Below, piece after piece: positions 28,831 through 37,387 of a stretch of 64,000 nt of DNA. The first letter of the stretch is position 1. Every line of letters begins with the position of its first letter. The position numbers and the translations under genes were made by a program. Under the pieces are notes generated by a model. It was not told the origin of the DNA. It was given only the letters and a program-made list of their open reading frames with translations, and made no database searches. This DNA is from Corynebacterium incognita. GTDB taxonomy: Bacteria > Actinomycetota > Actinomycetes > Mycobacteriales > Mycobacteriaceae. The stretch covers positions 2,284,606 to 2,348,605 of the forward strand of contig NZ_CP059404.1 in the NCBI RefSeq assembly GCF_014217255.1, in the 5' to 3' direction.

Positions 28831-30411
28831 TTAGGCCTTGTCTGCTCGGTTCGTCGCGTTTGCGTTATCCGCTACGTCGAGGGGGTCCACGTGTGCGCCG
28901 GGCTCCTCGCCGAGCGCCAGCCGTGCGGCCTTGCGCTCGGCCCAGAAGTTGGCGTTCTTAATGCCAACTTCTGCCGGATCGAAGTCTGGCTCGCGGCCCT
29001 CCTTGCGCTGGCGCTCGTAGTCCTTGAGAGTCTTCAGCGCCGGCACCTGGAGAATGAGGATGGCAATGATGTTCAGCCATGCCGTGGTGCCCACGCCGAT
29101 ATCGCCCAACGTCCAGGCGTTGCCCGGGCTGGTGGTGGCGCCGACGAAGACGGACACCACGATGAGAACGCGCAAGACCCACAGGAACGCTCGGCGGTAG
29201 TTCTTATTTTTGATTTTTCGTGCTAGGAAGACGAAGTTTGTTTCTGCCAAGTAGTAGTAGGCCAGTACCGTGGTAAAGGCGAAGAAGGCGATAGCAAGTG
29301 CGACGAAGGATGGGCCTAGGCCAGAAACAAAGGAGTCAAGGGCAGACTGAACGAAGCCGGGGCCGACTGCCACGCCGTCGGGAAGCGAACCGGCATAGCG
29401 CACCGCCCCGTCCTCGGATTCGCCCTCGAAGACCTTGTACATGTCCGTGGAGATGATGATGAAAGCGGTAGCCGAACATACGAACAGGGTGTCCACGTAG
29501 ACGGCGAAGGCCTGGACGAAGCCCTGCTTGGCCGGGTGGGAGACCTCGGCAGCTGCGGCGTGTTGTGGGCCGGTACCCTGGCCAGCCTCGTTCGAGTAGA
29601 TGCCGCGCTTGACGCCCCACATGATGGCGACGCCGAGCATGCCGGATAAACCTGCCTCCATGTTGAAGGCAGAGCGGAAGATGAGGGCGAAAACGTCATC
29701 GATCTCGGACAAGTTGGTGAGCAGGATGACGATGGCGATAACAATGTAAATAACCGCCATGACGGGGACGACAAGGGATGCGAACGTAGCGATGCGCTTG
29801 ACGCCGCCGATAATGATGACTGCGAGGGCTGCGGCCAGGATAATTGCGGTGACCAGGGTGGACGTGCCCCAGGCGTTTTCTACCGCGGCGGCGACGCCGT
29901 TAGCCTGGATGCCGGGCAGGAAGTAGGAGGTAGCCACGAACATGTCGATGGCGAAAATGACCGCATAGAACTTCATGAAGCCGCGGGCCTTGGTGTGGGC
30001 GTAGGCCTTCTCGATGTAGTAGGCGGGGCCGCCGCGGTATTCGCCGGTATCCGGGTCCTGCTCCTTGTAGATCTGGGCGAGGGTGCACTCAATGAACGAG
30101 GTGGCCGAGCCGAGCAAGGCCACGGTCCACATCCAGAACACCGAGCCTGGGCCGCCGAACGCGATGGCTGTGGCAACACCGGCGATGTTGCCCACGCCGA
30201 CGCGGCCGGCCAGCGACATCATGAGGGACTGGAAGGAAGAAACGCCGTTGGCAGACTTCTCACCGCGAAAGAGCTGGCGCCCCATGTCGGGGATGCAGCG
30301 CACCTGGAGGAAGCGGGTGGCGAGAGTGAAATAGATTCCGGCCGCCAGGCAGAGGAAAACTAGCGCTGGCGACCACACAAGATTGTTAATTGTGGTGATG
30401 ATTCCGTCCAT
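28831..30411 (-). CDS. Alanine/glycine:cation symporter (AGCS), copy 2
   Basis: 526-residue paralogue of the neighbouring symporter, with the same family motifs (SLAGRVGVGNIAGVATAIAF, MWGVKRGIYSNEAGQGTGP) and the same length apart from a longer C-terminal tail. Differences cluster in the third and fourth membrane segments (FLPGIQANGVAAAVENAW) and the tail, which may mean a different substrate or regulation. GAGGGA lies upstream of the ATG. A TATAAA at minus-strand 30470-30465 is a reasonable -10. Divergent from ptsG across 253 bp. Confidence 0.94.
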   Translation of the reverse strand: MDGIITTINNLVWSPALVFLCLAAGIYFTLATRFLQVRCIPDMGRQLFRGEKSANGVSSFQSLMMSLAGRVGVGNIAGVATAIAFGGPGSVFWMWTVALLGSATSFIECTLAQIYKEQDPDTGEYRGGPAYYIEKAYAHTKARGFMKFYAVIFAIDMFVATSYFLPGIQANGVAAAVENAWGTSTLVTAIILAAALAVIIIGGVKRIATFASLVVPVMAVIYIVIAIVILLTNLSEIDDVFALIFRSAFNMEAGLSGMLGVAIMWGVKRGIYSNEAGQGTGPQHAAAAEVSHPAKQGFVQAFAVYVDTLFVCSATAFIIISTDMYKVFEGESEDGAVRYAGSLPDGVAVGPGFVQSALDSFVSGLGPSFVALAIAFFAFTTVLAYYYLAETNFVFLARKIKNKNYRRAFLWVLRVLIVVSVFVGATTSPGNAWTLGDIGVGTTAWLNIIAILILQVPALKTLKDYERQRKEGREPDFDPAEVGIKNANFWAERKAARLALGEEPGAHVDPLDVADNANATNRADKA

Positions 30412-30664
30412 GGAAATCCCTCGTTTTCAGGAGTGTGTTGAAGGTTACAGGGCCTTGGTTGTAATTTATACCCCACAAAGTGCTGGATTATTGCATAAAT
30501 CACAAAATTAGCGCGAAAAATTACTTTCCAGGTCGACATGGGGACGCGACGTGGCTGGCCTGTGGCATAAAACATATTTGTTATCACCAGGTGTGGTTGG
30601 TTATAACAAGGGGAGAGGTTTATCGTTAATCCTAGGTTTAACTACACGAAAGGTGCGTGCATCC
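30412..30664. promoter_or_regulatory. Divergent promoter region of AGCS copy 2 and ptsG, with dyad
   Basis: AT-rich 253-bp region. TTGTTAT (30578-30584) and ATAACAA (30603-30609) form a perfect 7-bp inverted repeat around CACCAGGTG; the right arm also contains the 8-bp palindrome GTTATAAC. The dyad is 56-87 bases before the ptsG start and is a candidate operator for sugar-responsive control. TATAAA at 30470-30465 (-) may serve the symporter. Confidence 0.4.
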
Positions 30665-32755
30665 ATGGCTACAAAAACAGCCAAAACCTCGCAGCACATC
30701 CTCAAGGAAATCGGCGGCGCCGATAACGTCACGTCGTTGACGCACTGCGCTACCCGGCTGCGCTTTCAACTGGCAGATCAGGGCAAGGTCGACGTCGACG
30801 CCCTCGAGAAAGACCCCGCAGTGCTGGGCGTCGTCAAGCAGGGCGCTACCGGCCTGCAGGTCATCATGGGCGGCGGCGTGGCTGAGTATTACCACGATCT
30901 GACTCTTGAACCCGGTATGTCAGCAGTCGCCGGCGATGGCGACGAGAACAAGGCCCCAGGCAAGAAGGAGTACAGCGGCGTCCGCTCCAAGTACAGCTGG
31001 GTGGACTACTGTTTCGAATTCCTGTCGGACACCTTCCGGCCCGTCCTGTGGGCGCTGCTCGGTGCGTCGCTCATCATCACCATCCTGGTGCTCCTCGATA
31101 CCGCCGGCGTTCAGGAGTTCCGCGCCCCGATGGAGGAACAGCCGCCAACCTTCCAGTTCATGCACGCCATGTGGCGTTCTGTGTTCTACTTCCTTCCGGT
31201 CTTCGTCGGTGCCACCGCAGCAAAGAAGCTGGGCGCCAACGAATGGGTAGGTGCTGCCATCCCGGCCGCGCTTTTCACACCAGAATTCATGGGAATGAAG
31301 GAGACCGCACGCGAAGTTGCTACTGCTGTCGAAGGCGAAACTGCTTTCGTTACGGATGTATTCGGCCTGCCGATGGTCATCCAAGACTACGGTGGACAGG
31401 TCTTCCCCCCTATCTTCGCAGCCATTCTGCTGTTCTTCCTGGAGAAGGGCCTAAAGAAGATTATCCCGGGCGCCGTGCAGATGGTGTTCGTGCCGTTCAT
31501 CTCCTTGCTGATCATGATCCCGCTAACCGCCTTCGTGGTGGGTCCGTTTGGTATCGGTATTGGCAACGCCATCGCAAACTTCCTCTATGCAGTCAATGAT
31601 TTCTCGCCATTTGTGCTGGCGATCGTCATTCCGCTGCTCTACCCGTTCTTGGTGCCAATGGGTTTGCACTGGCCGCTCAACGCGATCATGATTGTGAACC
31701 TCAATACCTTGGGCTACGACTTCATCCAGGGCCCCATGGGTGCGTGGAACTTCGCCTGCTTCGGCGTGGTCACCGGCGTCATGATTATCTCCATGAAGGA
31801 AGGTAACCGCGCTATGCGTCAGGTCTCCGCGGGCGGCATGTTCGCCGGGCTGTTGGGCGGTATCTCCGAGCCGTCCCTGTACGGCGTGCTCCTGCGCTTC
31901 CGTAAGACCTACTTCCGTCTGCTCCCAGGCTGTCTCGCCGGCGGTATCGTCATGGGTATCTTCAACGTCAAGGCTTACGCCTTCGTCTTCACCTCTTTGC
32001 TGACCATCCCCGCGATGGAGCCGGCGTCCGGCTACTCGCTGGGCATTGCGGTTGCCTTCTTCACCTCGCTGATCCTCACCGTGGTGCTGGACTACCGCTC
32101 CAAGGAAGAGCGCGACGAGGTGCGCGCCCAGATCGCCGCCGAGCGCGCTGCTGCCAACGAGGCCGAGGAGGAGCGTATCGACGCCGCGGCCGCCACCGCC
32201 GCTGGTTCCGTCGGCGCGGCTGGCGCTGCTACCAAGGCCGCTCTAGTGTCAGGTGCCGTCACCGATATTCCCTCGCCGATGGACGGCAAGGCCATTGACC
32301 TCAGCAAGGTGGCCGATGATGCCTTCGCCTCCGGTGCGCTGGGTAAGGGCATCGCCATCGAACCGACTGGCGACACCGTGTACGCCCCGGCCGACGCCAA
32401 GGTGCTCACCATCCAGAAGACCGGCCACGCGGTGGGGCTGCGCCTGGACAACGGGGTTGACCTGCTCATTCATGTCGGTATCGACACCGTCAAGATGGAG
32501 GGCAAGGGCTTTGAAACCCACGTGGAGAAGAAACAGATGGTGAAGAAGGGCGACAAGCTCATTACCTTCGACACCGACGCCATTGCCAAGGCCGGTTACC
32601 CTGCCACCACCATGGTTCTCGTGTCTAACACGAAGAAGTTCGCCGATGTTGTGGGTTCTCCCAACGACAAGGTGTTGGCTGGCGAGCCGGTCATCACCGT
32701 CACTGCCAAGGAAGAGGCGATCACCGCCGTAGGATCCACCGCGGCAACGTCGTAG
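30665..32755 (+). CDS. ptsG: PTS glucose transporter, EIIBCA
   Basis: 696-residue phosphotransferase permease in domain order B-C-A. The EIIB domain has the phosphorylated cysteine C28 in THCATRLRF. The EIIC membrane domain (about 100-480) contains KYSWVDYCFEFLSDTFRP, NFSPF-like and GGISEPSLYG segments. An alanine-rich linker (about 490-530) leads to EIIA with active-site H603 in LLIHVGIDTV. The sequence resembles the glucose permease PtsG of Corynebacterium glutamicum throughout. ATG at 30665 follows GAAAGG; the longer in-frame start lacks homology. Imports and phosphorylates glucose. Confidence 0.95.
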   Translation: MATKTAKTSQHILKEIGGADNVTSLTHCATRLRFQLADQGKVDVDALEKDPAVLGVVKQGATGLQVIMGGGVAEYYHDLTLEPGMSAVAGDGDENKAPGKKEYSGVRSKYSWVDYCFEFLSDTFRPVLWALLGASLIITILVLLDTAGVQEFRAPMEEQPPTFQFMHAMWRSVFYFLPVFVGATAAKKLGANEWVGAAIPAALFTPEFMGMKETAREVATAVEGETAFVTDVFGLPMVIQDYGGQVFPPIFAAILLFFLEKGLKKIIPGAVQMVFVPFISLLIMIPLTAFVVGPFGIGIGNAIANFLYAVNDFSPFVLAIVIPLLYPFLVPMGLHWPLNAIMIVNLNTLGYDFIQGPMGAWNFACFGVVTGVMIISMKEGNRAMRQVSAGGMFAGLLGGISEPSLYGVLLRFRKTYFRLLPGCLAGGIVMGIFNVKAYAFVFTSLLTIPAMEPASGYSLGIAVAFFTSLILTVVLDYRSKEERDEVRAQIAAERAAANEAEEERIDAAAATAAGSVGAAGAATKAALVSGAVTDIPSPMDGKAIDLSKVADDAFASGALGKGIAIEPTGDTVYAPADAKVLTIQKTGHAVGLRLDNGVDLLIHVGIDTVKMEGKGFETHVEKKQMVKKGDKLITFDTDAIAKAGYPATTMVLVSNTKKFADVVGSPNDKVLAGEPVITVTAKEEAITAVGSTAATS

Positions 32756-32762
32756 TCGGCTA

Positions 32763-32909
32763 CTAGGCCTGGTCGACATCCTCGCCGCCCGCCGGAGGCA
32801 CTGCTGCCTCTGCTGCGGGCGGCGTTCCCGTGTGGGCCGCATAGTTGCTCAGCAGGAGCGCGCTGGAGGCGATGAGCGCCGCTGCGTGGCGACGTCGTGA
32901 GTGAGTCAT
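32763..32909 (-). CDS. Tiny exported protein, divergent from coaE
   Basis: 48 residues: basic start MTHSRRRH, hydrophobic segment AAALIASSALLLSNYAA (about 9-25), then a short proline/alanine-rich acidic tail ending EDVDQA. It looks like a signal peptide or single membrane anchor with a very small mature part. AGAAAGA lies 10 bases before the ATG at 32909; an in-frame ATG at 32918 would be too close to that site. It shares a palindromic promoter region with coaE. No family recognised; could be a chance ORF, but start signals and the shared promoter favour a gene. Confidence 0.5.
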   Translation of the reverse strand: MTHSRRRHAAALIASSALLLSNYAAHTGTPPAAEAAVPPAGGEDVDQA

Positions 32910-32926
32910 GGCGGACATTCTTTCTG

Positions 32927-32955
32927 CGGGGTATAAGCAGATTAAATATACCCCG
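32927..32955. promoter_or_regulatory. Perfect palindrome at a divergent promoter (coaE / tiny exported protein)
   Basis: CGGGGTATA (32927-32935) and TATACCCCG (32947-32955) are exact reverse complements with an 11-base spacer. Each arm contains TATACC or its complement, so each can act as a -10 for transcription outwards: one about 34 bases before the coaE ATG, the other about 20 bases before the small minus-strand gene. Confidence 0.5.
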
Positions 32956-32985
32956 GGGGCGCACAAAAAGATATGCTTGGAAGGC

Positions 32986-33579
32986 ATGAAAAAGATTGGG
33001 CTTAGCGGCGGTATCGGGAGCGGCAAATCCACAGTGGCGAAGCTACTCGAGGAGCGGGGCTTCGTTGTCATCGACGCGGACAAGGTTGCGCGTGACATCG
33101 TCGAGCCCGGCCAGCCCGCGCTAGCGGAGATCGCCGCGGAGTTCGGCGAGGACGTACTCGCCGCCGATGGCAGCCTCAACCGCCAAGCCCTGGCCGAGCG
33201 CGCCTTCGCCTCGCCGGATCGCACCGCCGCCCTCAATGCGATTACTCACCCGCGCGTCGCCGAGGACACCGCACGTCGATTCGCCGCGGCCGAGGCCTCG
33301 GGTGCTGAGTTCGCGGTCTACGACGTGCCGTTGCTCGTCGACAATGGCATCCACCGCGATATGGACGCCACTATCATCGTTGACGTGGACCCGGAGGTTC
33401 GCGTGCAGCGCCTCGTGGAATTCCGGGGGCTGAGTGAGGACGATGCGCGACGACGCATTGCGTCGCAAATCTCAGACGAGGAACGCCTCGCCGTGGCCGA
33501 TTACGTCATCGACAACAACGGCGACGTTGCCGCCCTGGGGCCGCAAGTGGATGAGATCGTCGCCAAGCTTTGCCAGTAG
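32986..33579 (+). CDS. coaE: Dephospho-CoA kinase
   Basis: 197-residue kinase for the last step of coenzyme A synthesis. P-loop GLSGGIGSGKST at residues 5-16, then DADKVARDIVEPG, PRVAEDTARRF-like substrate region, and VYDVPLLVDNG followed by VDVDPEVRVQRLV. The single-domain length is that of stand-alone CoaE; the C-terminal extra domain of mycobacterial CoaE is absent. ATG at 32986 follows TTGGAAGG and starts the conserved MKKIGLSGGIG; a longer in-frame start would read through the promoter palindrome. Confidence 0.96.
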   Translation: MKKIGLSGGIGSGKSTVAKLLEERGFVVIDADKVARDIVEPGQPALAEIAAEFGEDVLAADGSLNRQALAERAFASPDRTAALNAITHPRVAEDTARRFAAAEASGAEFAVYDVPLLVDNGIHRDMDATIIVDVDPEVRVQRLVEFRGLSEDDARRRIASQISDEERLAVADYVIDNNGDVAALGPQVDEIVAKLCQ

Positions 33580-33676
33580 CACCCTAGTTTTGGCAGAGGC
33601 GGCTGCACATGCATTGGAAACAGCGCTCGCCGGACCCAGGACAGCGCCCAGCGAAACTTCGGTATGGTGGGGATGC

Positions 33677-34150
33677 ATGAGTGACGACCAACACAATGCA
33701 CAGGACTCCTCCGCACCCGACACCACGGAGCGCGGTGCCTCTGAACTGCTGACTGAGGTCGGGCCCTTCGAGAACTCCGAGGCCGTAGGCATGCTGCAGG
33801 ACATCGCCTCCGGGGAGATCACCGTCGACGACTTAGCCGGGGAGTTGCTGACCGCCACCGGGGATGCGTACCTCGATGCTGATTCTGGTGCCATGGTCGT
33901 CGCCTTGGCCCACCTGGCCAAGTGCGTGAGCGACGGTCGTTCCACCGATGAACTTAAACTCCCGGTGGAGGTCAACCCGCGCCGTTTCGAGTCGCTGGCT
34001 GCGCCCAGCACAGTCGAGCAGCTGCGGCAGGCACTTGAAGCGGTGCTCGCAGATTCTACAGTCTCGGGGCTATATGCCGAATGGGAGGAAAAGGGCAAGG
34101 ACTACCTCCACGCCTGGAAGGCGGCGTCGCACGTGCAGCTACGCGCGTAG
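33677..34150 (+). CDS. DUF4259-like hypothetical protein
   Basis: 157 residues, acidic and helical. A serine/glutamate-rich N-terminus of about 25 residues is followed by VGPFENSEAVGMLQDIASG, which resembles the G-PFEND-A motif of DUF4259 proteins, and by SGAMVVALAHLAKCV and a C-terminal helical region ending ASHVQLRA. No catalytic or membrane features. The ATG at 33677 was chosen for GGTGGGGAT ahead of it; upstream in-frame codons overlap coaE. Lies between coaE and uvrB, possibly in their unit. Function unknown. Confidence 0.7.
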   Translation: MSDDQHNAQDSSAPDTTERGASELLTEVGPFENSEAVGMLQDIASGEITVDDLAGELLTATGDAYLDADSGAMVVALAHLAKCVSDGRSTDELKLPVEVNPRRFESLAAPSTVEQLRQALEAVLADSTVSGLYAEWEEKGKDYLHAWKAASHVQLRA

Positions 34151-34176
34151 ATGCGATAAAGCGCTAGGCTAGAAAC

Positions 34177-36300
34177 ATGGCTTTTGCTGCTGAACGTCCC
34201 GTCCTGTCTGTTTCCGAACACCGCCCAGTGGGCGAAGTGGAGCGTAGGTCGGGAAAATTCGAGGTAGTTTCCGAGTACCAACCTGCGGGTGACCAACCGG
34301 CTGCGATTAAGGAATTGGATGAGCGCCTGGACAGGGGAGAAGGCGATGTGGTCCTCCTCGGCGCGACGGGTACAGGAAAGTCTGCGACTGCCGCGTGGCT
34401 TATTGAGAAGCAACAGCGTCCGACCTTGGTGATGGCTCCCAACAAGACGCTTGCGGCGCAGTTGGCTAACGAACTGCGGGAGTTGCTGCCCAACAACGCG
34501 GTGGAATACTTCGTCTCCTACTACGACTACTACCAGCCGGAAGCGTATATCGCGCAGACCGATACCTACATTGAAAAGGACTCCTCCATCAACGAGGACG
34601 TGGAGCGCCTGCGCCACTCGGCGACCTCGGCGCTGCTCTCGCGCCGCGATGTCGTCGTGGTGTCCTCCGTCTCGTGCATTTACGGCCTGGGTACTCCGCA
34701 GTCCTACCTAGACCGATCCGTCGTGCTGAGTGTGGACGACGAAGTGGAACGCGATCGCTTCCTGCGCCTGTTGGTGGATATCCAGTACGAGCGCAACGAC
34801 GTGGGGTTTACTCGTGGCACCTTCCGCGTCAAGGGCGACACGGTGGACATCATCCCGGCTTACGAGGAACGCGCCATCCGCATCGAGTTCTTCGGCGACG
34901 ACGTGGACGAGCTGTACTATATCCACCCGCTCACCGGCGACGTGCTGGAGCGAGTGGATTCTGTCCGTATTTTCCCGGCCACTCACTACGTGGCAGGGCC
35001 AGAGCGCATGGAAAAGGCGATCGCGGACATCAAGGAAGAACTCGCCGAGCGCCTAGCTGACTTGGAGAACCGGGGCAAGCTGTTGGAGGCTCAGCGTTTG
35101 CGCATGCGTACGGAATATGACCTCGAAATGATCGAGCAGGTGGGTTTCTGCTCCGGCATCGAGAACTATTCGCGGCACATCGACGGCCGCCCGGCAGGCT
35201 CAGCGCCAGCGACGCTGCTGGACTATTTTCCGGAAGACTTCCTCACCATCATCGACGAGTCGCACGTCACCGTGCCGCAAATTGGTGGCATGTTTGAGGG
35301 CGATATGTCGCGCAAGCGCAACCTCGTAGAGTTCGGCTTCCGCCTGCCTTCGGCCGTGGATAACCGGCCCTTGACCTTCGAGGAATTTGAGGAGCGCGTG
35401 GGTCAGACGGTGTACCTGTCAGCAACCCCGGGCAATTACGAAATGGCGGCGGCTCAAGGTGAGTTCGTCGAGCAGGTCATTCGCCCGACGGGCCTGGTGG
35501 ACCCTAAGGTCACGGTGAAGCCGACGCAGGGGCAGATCGACGATCTCATTGATGAGATCCGCACCCGTACCGCCAAGGACGAGCGCGTCCTGGTGACCAC
35601 GCTGACCAAGAAGATGGCCGAGGACCTCACCGACTATCTCCTCGAACATGGCATCCGCGTGCGTTACCTGCACTCGGACATTGATACCCTCCAGCGCATC
35701 GAGCTCCTGCGGCAGCTGCGCCTGGGCGAGTACGACGTCCTGGTCGGCATCAACCTCCTGCGCGAGGGTCTCGACCTTCCCGAGGTCTCCCTGGTGGCCA
35801 TTCTCGACGCGGACAAGGAAGGCTTCCTGCGATCGACGACGTCGCTGATCCAGACCATCGGCCGCGCCGCCCGCAACGTCTCCGGCGAGGTCATCATGTA
35901 CGCGGACAAGGTCACCGAGTCCATGCAGAATGCCATCGAGGAGACCGAACGTCGCCGGGAGAAGCAGATCGCCTACAACACCGAGCACGGGATCGACCCG
36001 CAGCCGCTACGCAAGAAGATTGCTGACATCCTGGACCAGGTCTACGAGAACGCCGATGCCCTCGACGCGGAAGGTGTCGGCAGTAGCGGTGACGGTGTCG
36101 GCGGTGACCCTGCCGCGATCGTCGGCAAGCACGACGTCAGTTCCATGGCAGCCGACGAGGTGCACAAGCTCATCGACGACCTCACCGCGCAGATGTCCGC
36201 GGCCGCCAAGGAACTCAAGTTTGAGCTCGCGGGCCGACTTCGCGACGAAATCGCCGACCTGCGCAAGGAGCTACGGGGTATAAAAGAAGCAGGTATCTAG
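34177..36300 (+). CDS. uvrB: Excinuclease ABC subunit B
   Basis: 707-residue damage-verification helicase of nucleotide excision repair. Walker A GATGTGKS is at residues 62-69; the beta-hairpin region [21 protein letters not shown] that clamps DNA follows; Walker B IDESHVT is at about 359-365; QTIGRAARN is helicase motif VI. The C-terminal UVR motif ([14 protein letters not shown], about 675-690) binds UvrC. A short low-complexity glycine/serine insert occurs near 640. uvrA is 5 kb downstream in the same direction. Confidence 0.97.
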   Translation: MAFAAERPVLSVSEHRPVGEVERRSGKFEVVSEYQPAGDQPAAIKELDERLDRGEGDVVLLGATGTGKSATAAWLIEKQQRPTLVMAPNKTLAAQLANELRELLPNNAVEYFVSYYDYYQPEAYIAQTDTYIEKDSSINEDVERLRHSATSALLSRRDVVVVSSVSCIYGLGTPQSYLDRSVVLSVDDEVERDRFLRLLVDIQYERNDVGFTRGTFRVKGDTVDIIPAYEERAIRIEFFGDDVDELYYIHPLTGDVLERVDSVRIFPATHYVAGPERMEKAIADIKEELAERLADLENRGKLLEAQRLRMRTEYDLEMIEQVGFCSGIENYSRHIDGRPAGSAPATLLDYFPEDFLTIIDESHVTVPQIGGMFEGDMSRKRNLVEFGFRLPSAVDNRPLTFEEFEERVGQTVYLSATPGNYEMAAAQGEFVEQVIRPTGLVDPKVTVKPTQGQIDDLIDEIRTRTAKDERVLVTTLTKKMAEDLTDYLLEHGIRVRYLHSDIDTLQRIELLRQLRLGEYDVLVGINLLREGLDLPEVSLVAILDADKEGFLRSTTSLIQTIGRAARNVSGEVIMYADKVTESMQNAIEETERRREKQIAYNTEHGIDPQPLRKKIADILDQVYENADALDAEGVGSSGDGVGGDPAAIVGKHDVSSMAADEVHKLIDDLTAQMSAAAKELKFELAGRLRDEIADLRKELRGIKEAGI

Positions 36301-36351
36301 AATGGTGACAACCATTCACTCGATCTCAACAACTTGATCAAAGGAGAAATC

Positions 36352-36804
36352 TTGATTCGCTTTAAGACGATTGCTGTGGGAACCGACGGCTCCGCCACCG
36401 CCCTGCGTGCCGTGTCCACCGCCGCCTCGATGGCCAACGCCTACGGCGCGAAGCTCGTCATCGTGACGGCGTTCTACAACGTCCCGTCCTCCATGTGGGG
36501 TTCTCCTACGACGGGTGAAGACCAGGTACCTGTCATTAGCGAAGACATGGCGGACACGTTCCTGACTCAGGCCACCGAGGCTGCCAAGGCCGAGGGCTGC
36601 GATAACATTACCGTCCTGGCCCGCTCCGGCGACCCAGTCAACGTCATGACCTCCGTGGTCAACGAAGAGGGCGCGGACGTGCTGGTGGTGGGCAACAAGG
36701 GCGTGCACTCCATCCGCGGCCGCGTGTTCGGCAACGTAGCCACCGAGCTCATGCGCAAGTCCCCGGTGGACGTGATGGTGGTGAATACGGAGAGTGACCG
36801 TTAG
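36352..36804 (+). CDS. Universal stress protein, UspA family (first of a pair)
   Basis: 150-residue single-domain USP. Motifs: TIAVGTDGSATALRAV at the N-terminus and VVGNKGVHSIRGRVFGNVATELM near the C-terminus, matching the ATP-binding G-2x-G-9x-G(S/T) pattern in degenerate form. The TTG at 36352 was chosen because AAGGAG ends five bases before it; the next in-frame codon upstream lies before that site. The gap after uvrB contains the inverted repeat AATGGT-gaca-ACCATT at 36301-36316. Molecular target unknown; the family is linked to growth arrest and stress. Confidence 0.88.
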   Translation: MIRFKTIAVGTDGSATALRAVSTAASMANAYGAKLVIVTAFYNVPSSMWGSPTTGEDQVPVISEDMADTFLTQATEAAKAEGCDNITVLARSGDPVNVMTSVVNEEGADVLVVGNKGVHSIRGRVFGNVATELMRKSPVDVMVVNTESDR

Positions 36805-36853
36805 GACTATAGTTGGTGGGGAAGAATAGCTATCCACCTTTGAAAGGTCACTC

Positions 36854-37297
36854 ATGAGCGCAAACTACCAAACGATTGTTGTCGGTACCGACGGTTCCAA
36901 GTCGTCCCTGCTCGCCGTGGAACGCGCGGCACGCATCGCCGCCGCGTTTGACGCAAAGCTGATCATCGGCTGCGCCTACTACGAGTCTAAGGAGCAGGCC
37001 TCCAAGACCCTGCGCCAGGATTCCGTGACCATCCTGGGCGATGACAAGGCCCGCGAGAACCTGGAGTCCGGCAAGGCTCATGCCGAGTCCTTCGGTGCGA
37101 AGAACGTCGGGATGGAGGTGCGCCCGGGCACCCCGGTTGAGGCACTGATGTCCATCGTTAACGACAGCAACGCTGAGTTGCTGGTCGTGGGTAACCGCGG
37201 CATCAACTCGCTGACTGGCCGCCTGCTGGGCTCCGTGCCTGCCGACGTCGCGCGTCAGTCCGACTGCGATGTGATGATCGTTCACACCGTCAGCTAG
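36854..37297 (+). CDS. Universal stress protein, UspA family (second of a pair)
   Basis: 147 residues, paralogue of the gene 49 bases upstream. TIVVGTDGSKSSLLAVERAA opens the domain and VVGNRGINSLTGRLLGSVPADVARQSDCDVMIVH closes it, with the nucleotide-binding glycines in better agreement with the ATP-binding subgroup than in the first copy. GAAAGG precedes the ATG. A candidate -10 (TATAGT, 36811-36816) lies in the gap between the two, so it may have its own promoter. It ends at a strong terminator. Confidence 0.9.
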   Translation: MSANYQTIVVGTDGSKSSLLAVERAARIAAAFDAKLIIGCAYYESKEQASKTLRQDSVTILGDDKARENLESGKAHAESFGAKNVGMEVRPGTPVEALMSIVNDSNAELLVVGNRGINSLTGRLLGSVPADVARQSDCDVMIVHTVS

Positions 37298-37329
37298 GCT
37301 TCCCGGCCAACTCGGCTGCACTCAGCCTC

Positions 37330-37360
37330 GCCCGCCCCGTGACCTTGGGGCGGGCGTTTT
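37330..37360 (+). terminator. Intrinsic terminator after the universal stress pair
   Basis: GCCCGCCCC and GGGGCGGGC form a perfect 9-bp stem with an 8-base loop, followed by GTTTT. It lies 32 bases after the second USP stop and before the convergent HelR-like gene. Confidence 0.92.
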
Positions 37361-37387
37361 GCGTTGTCTCGAACGTTAGCGGCGCTG

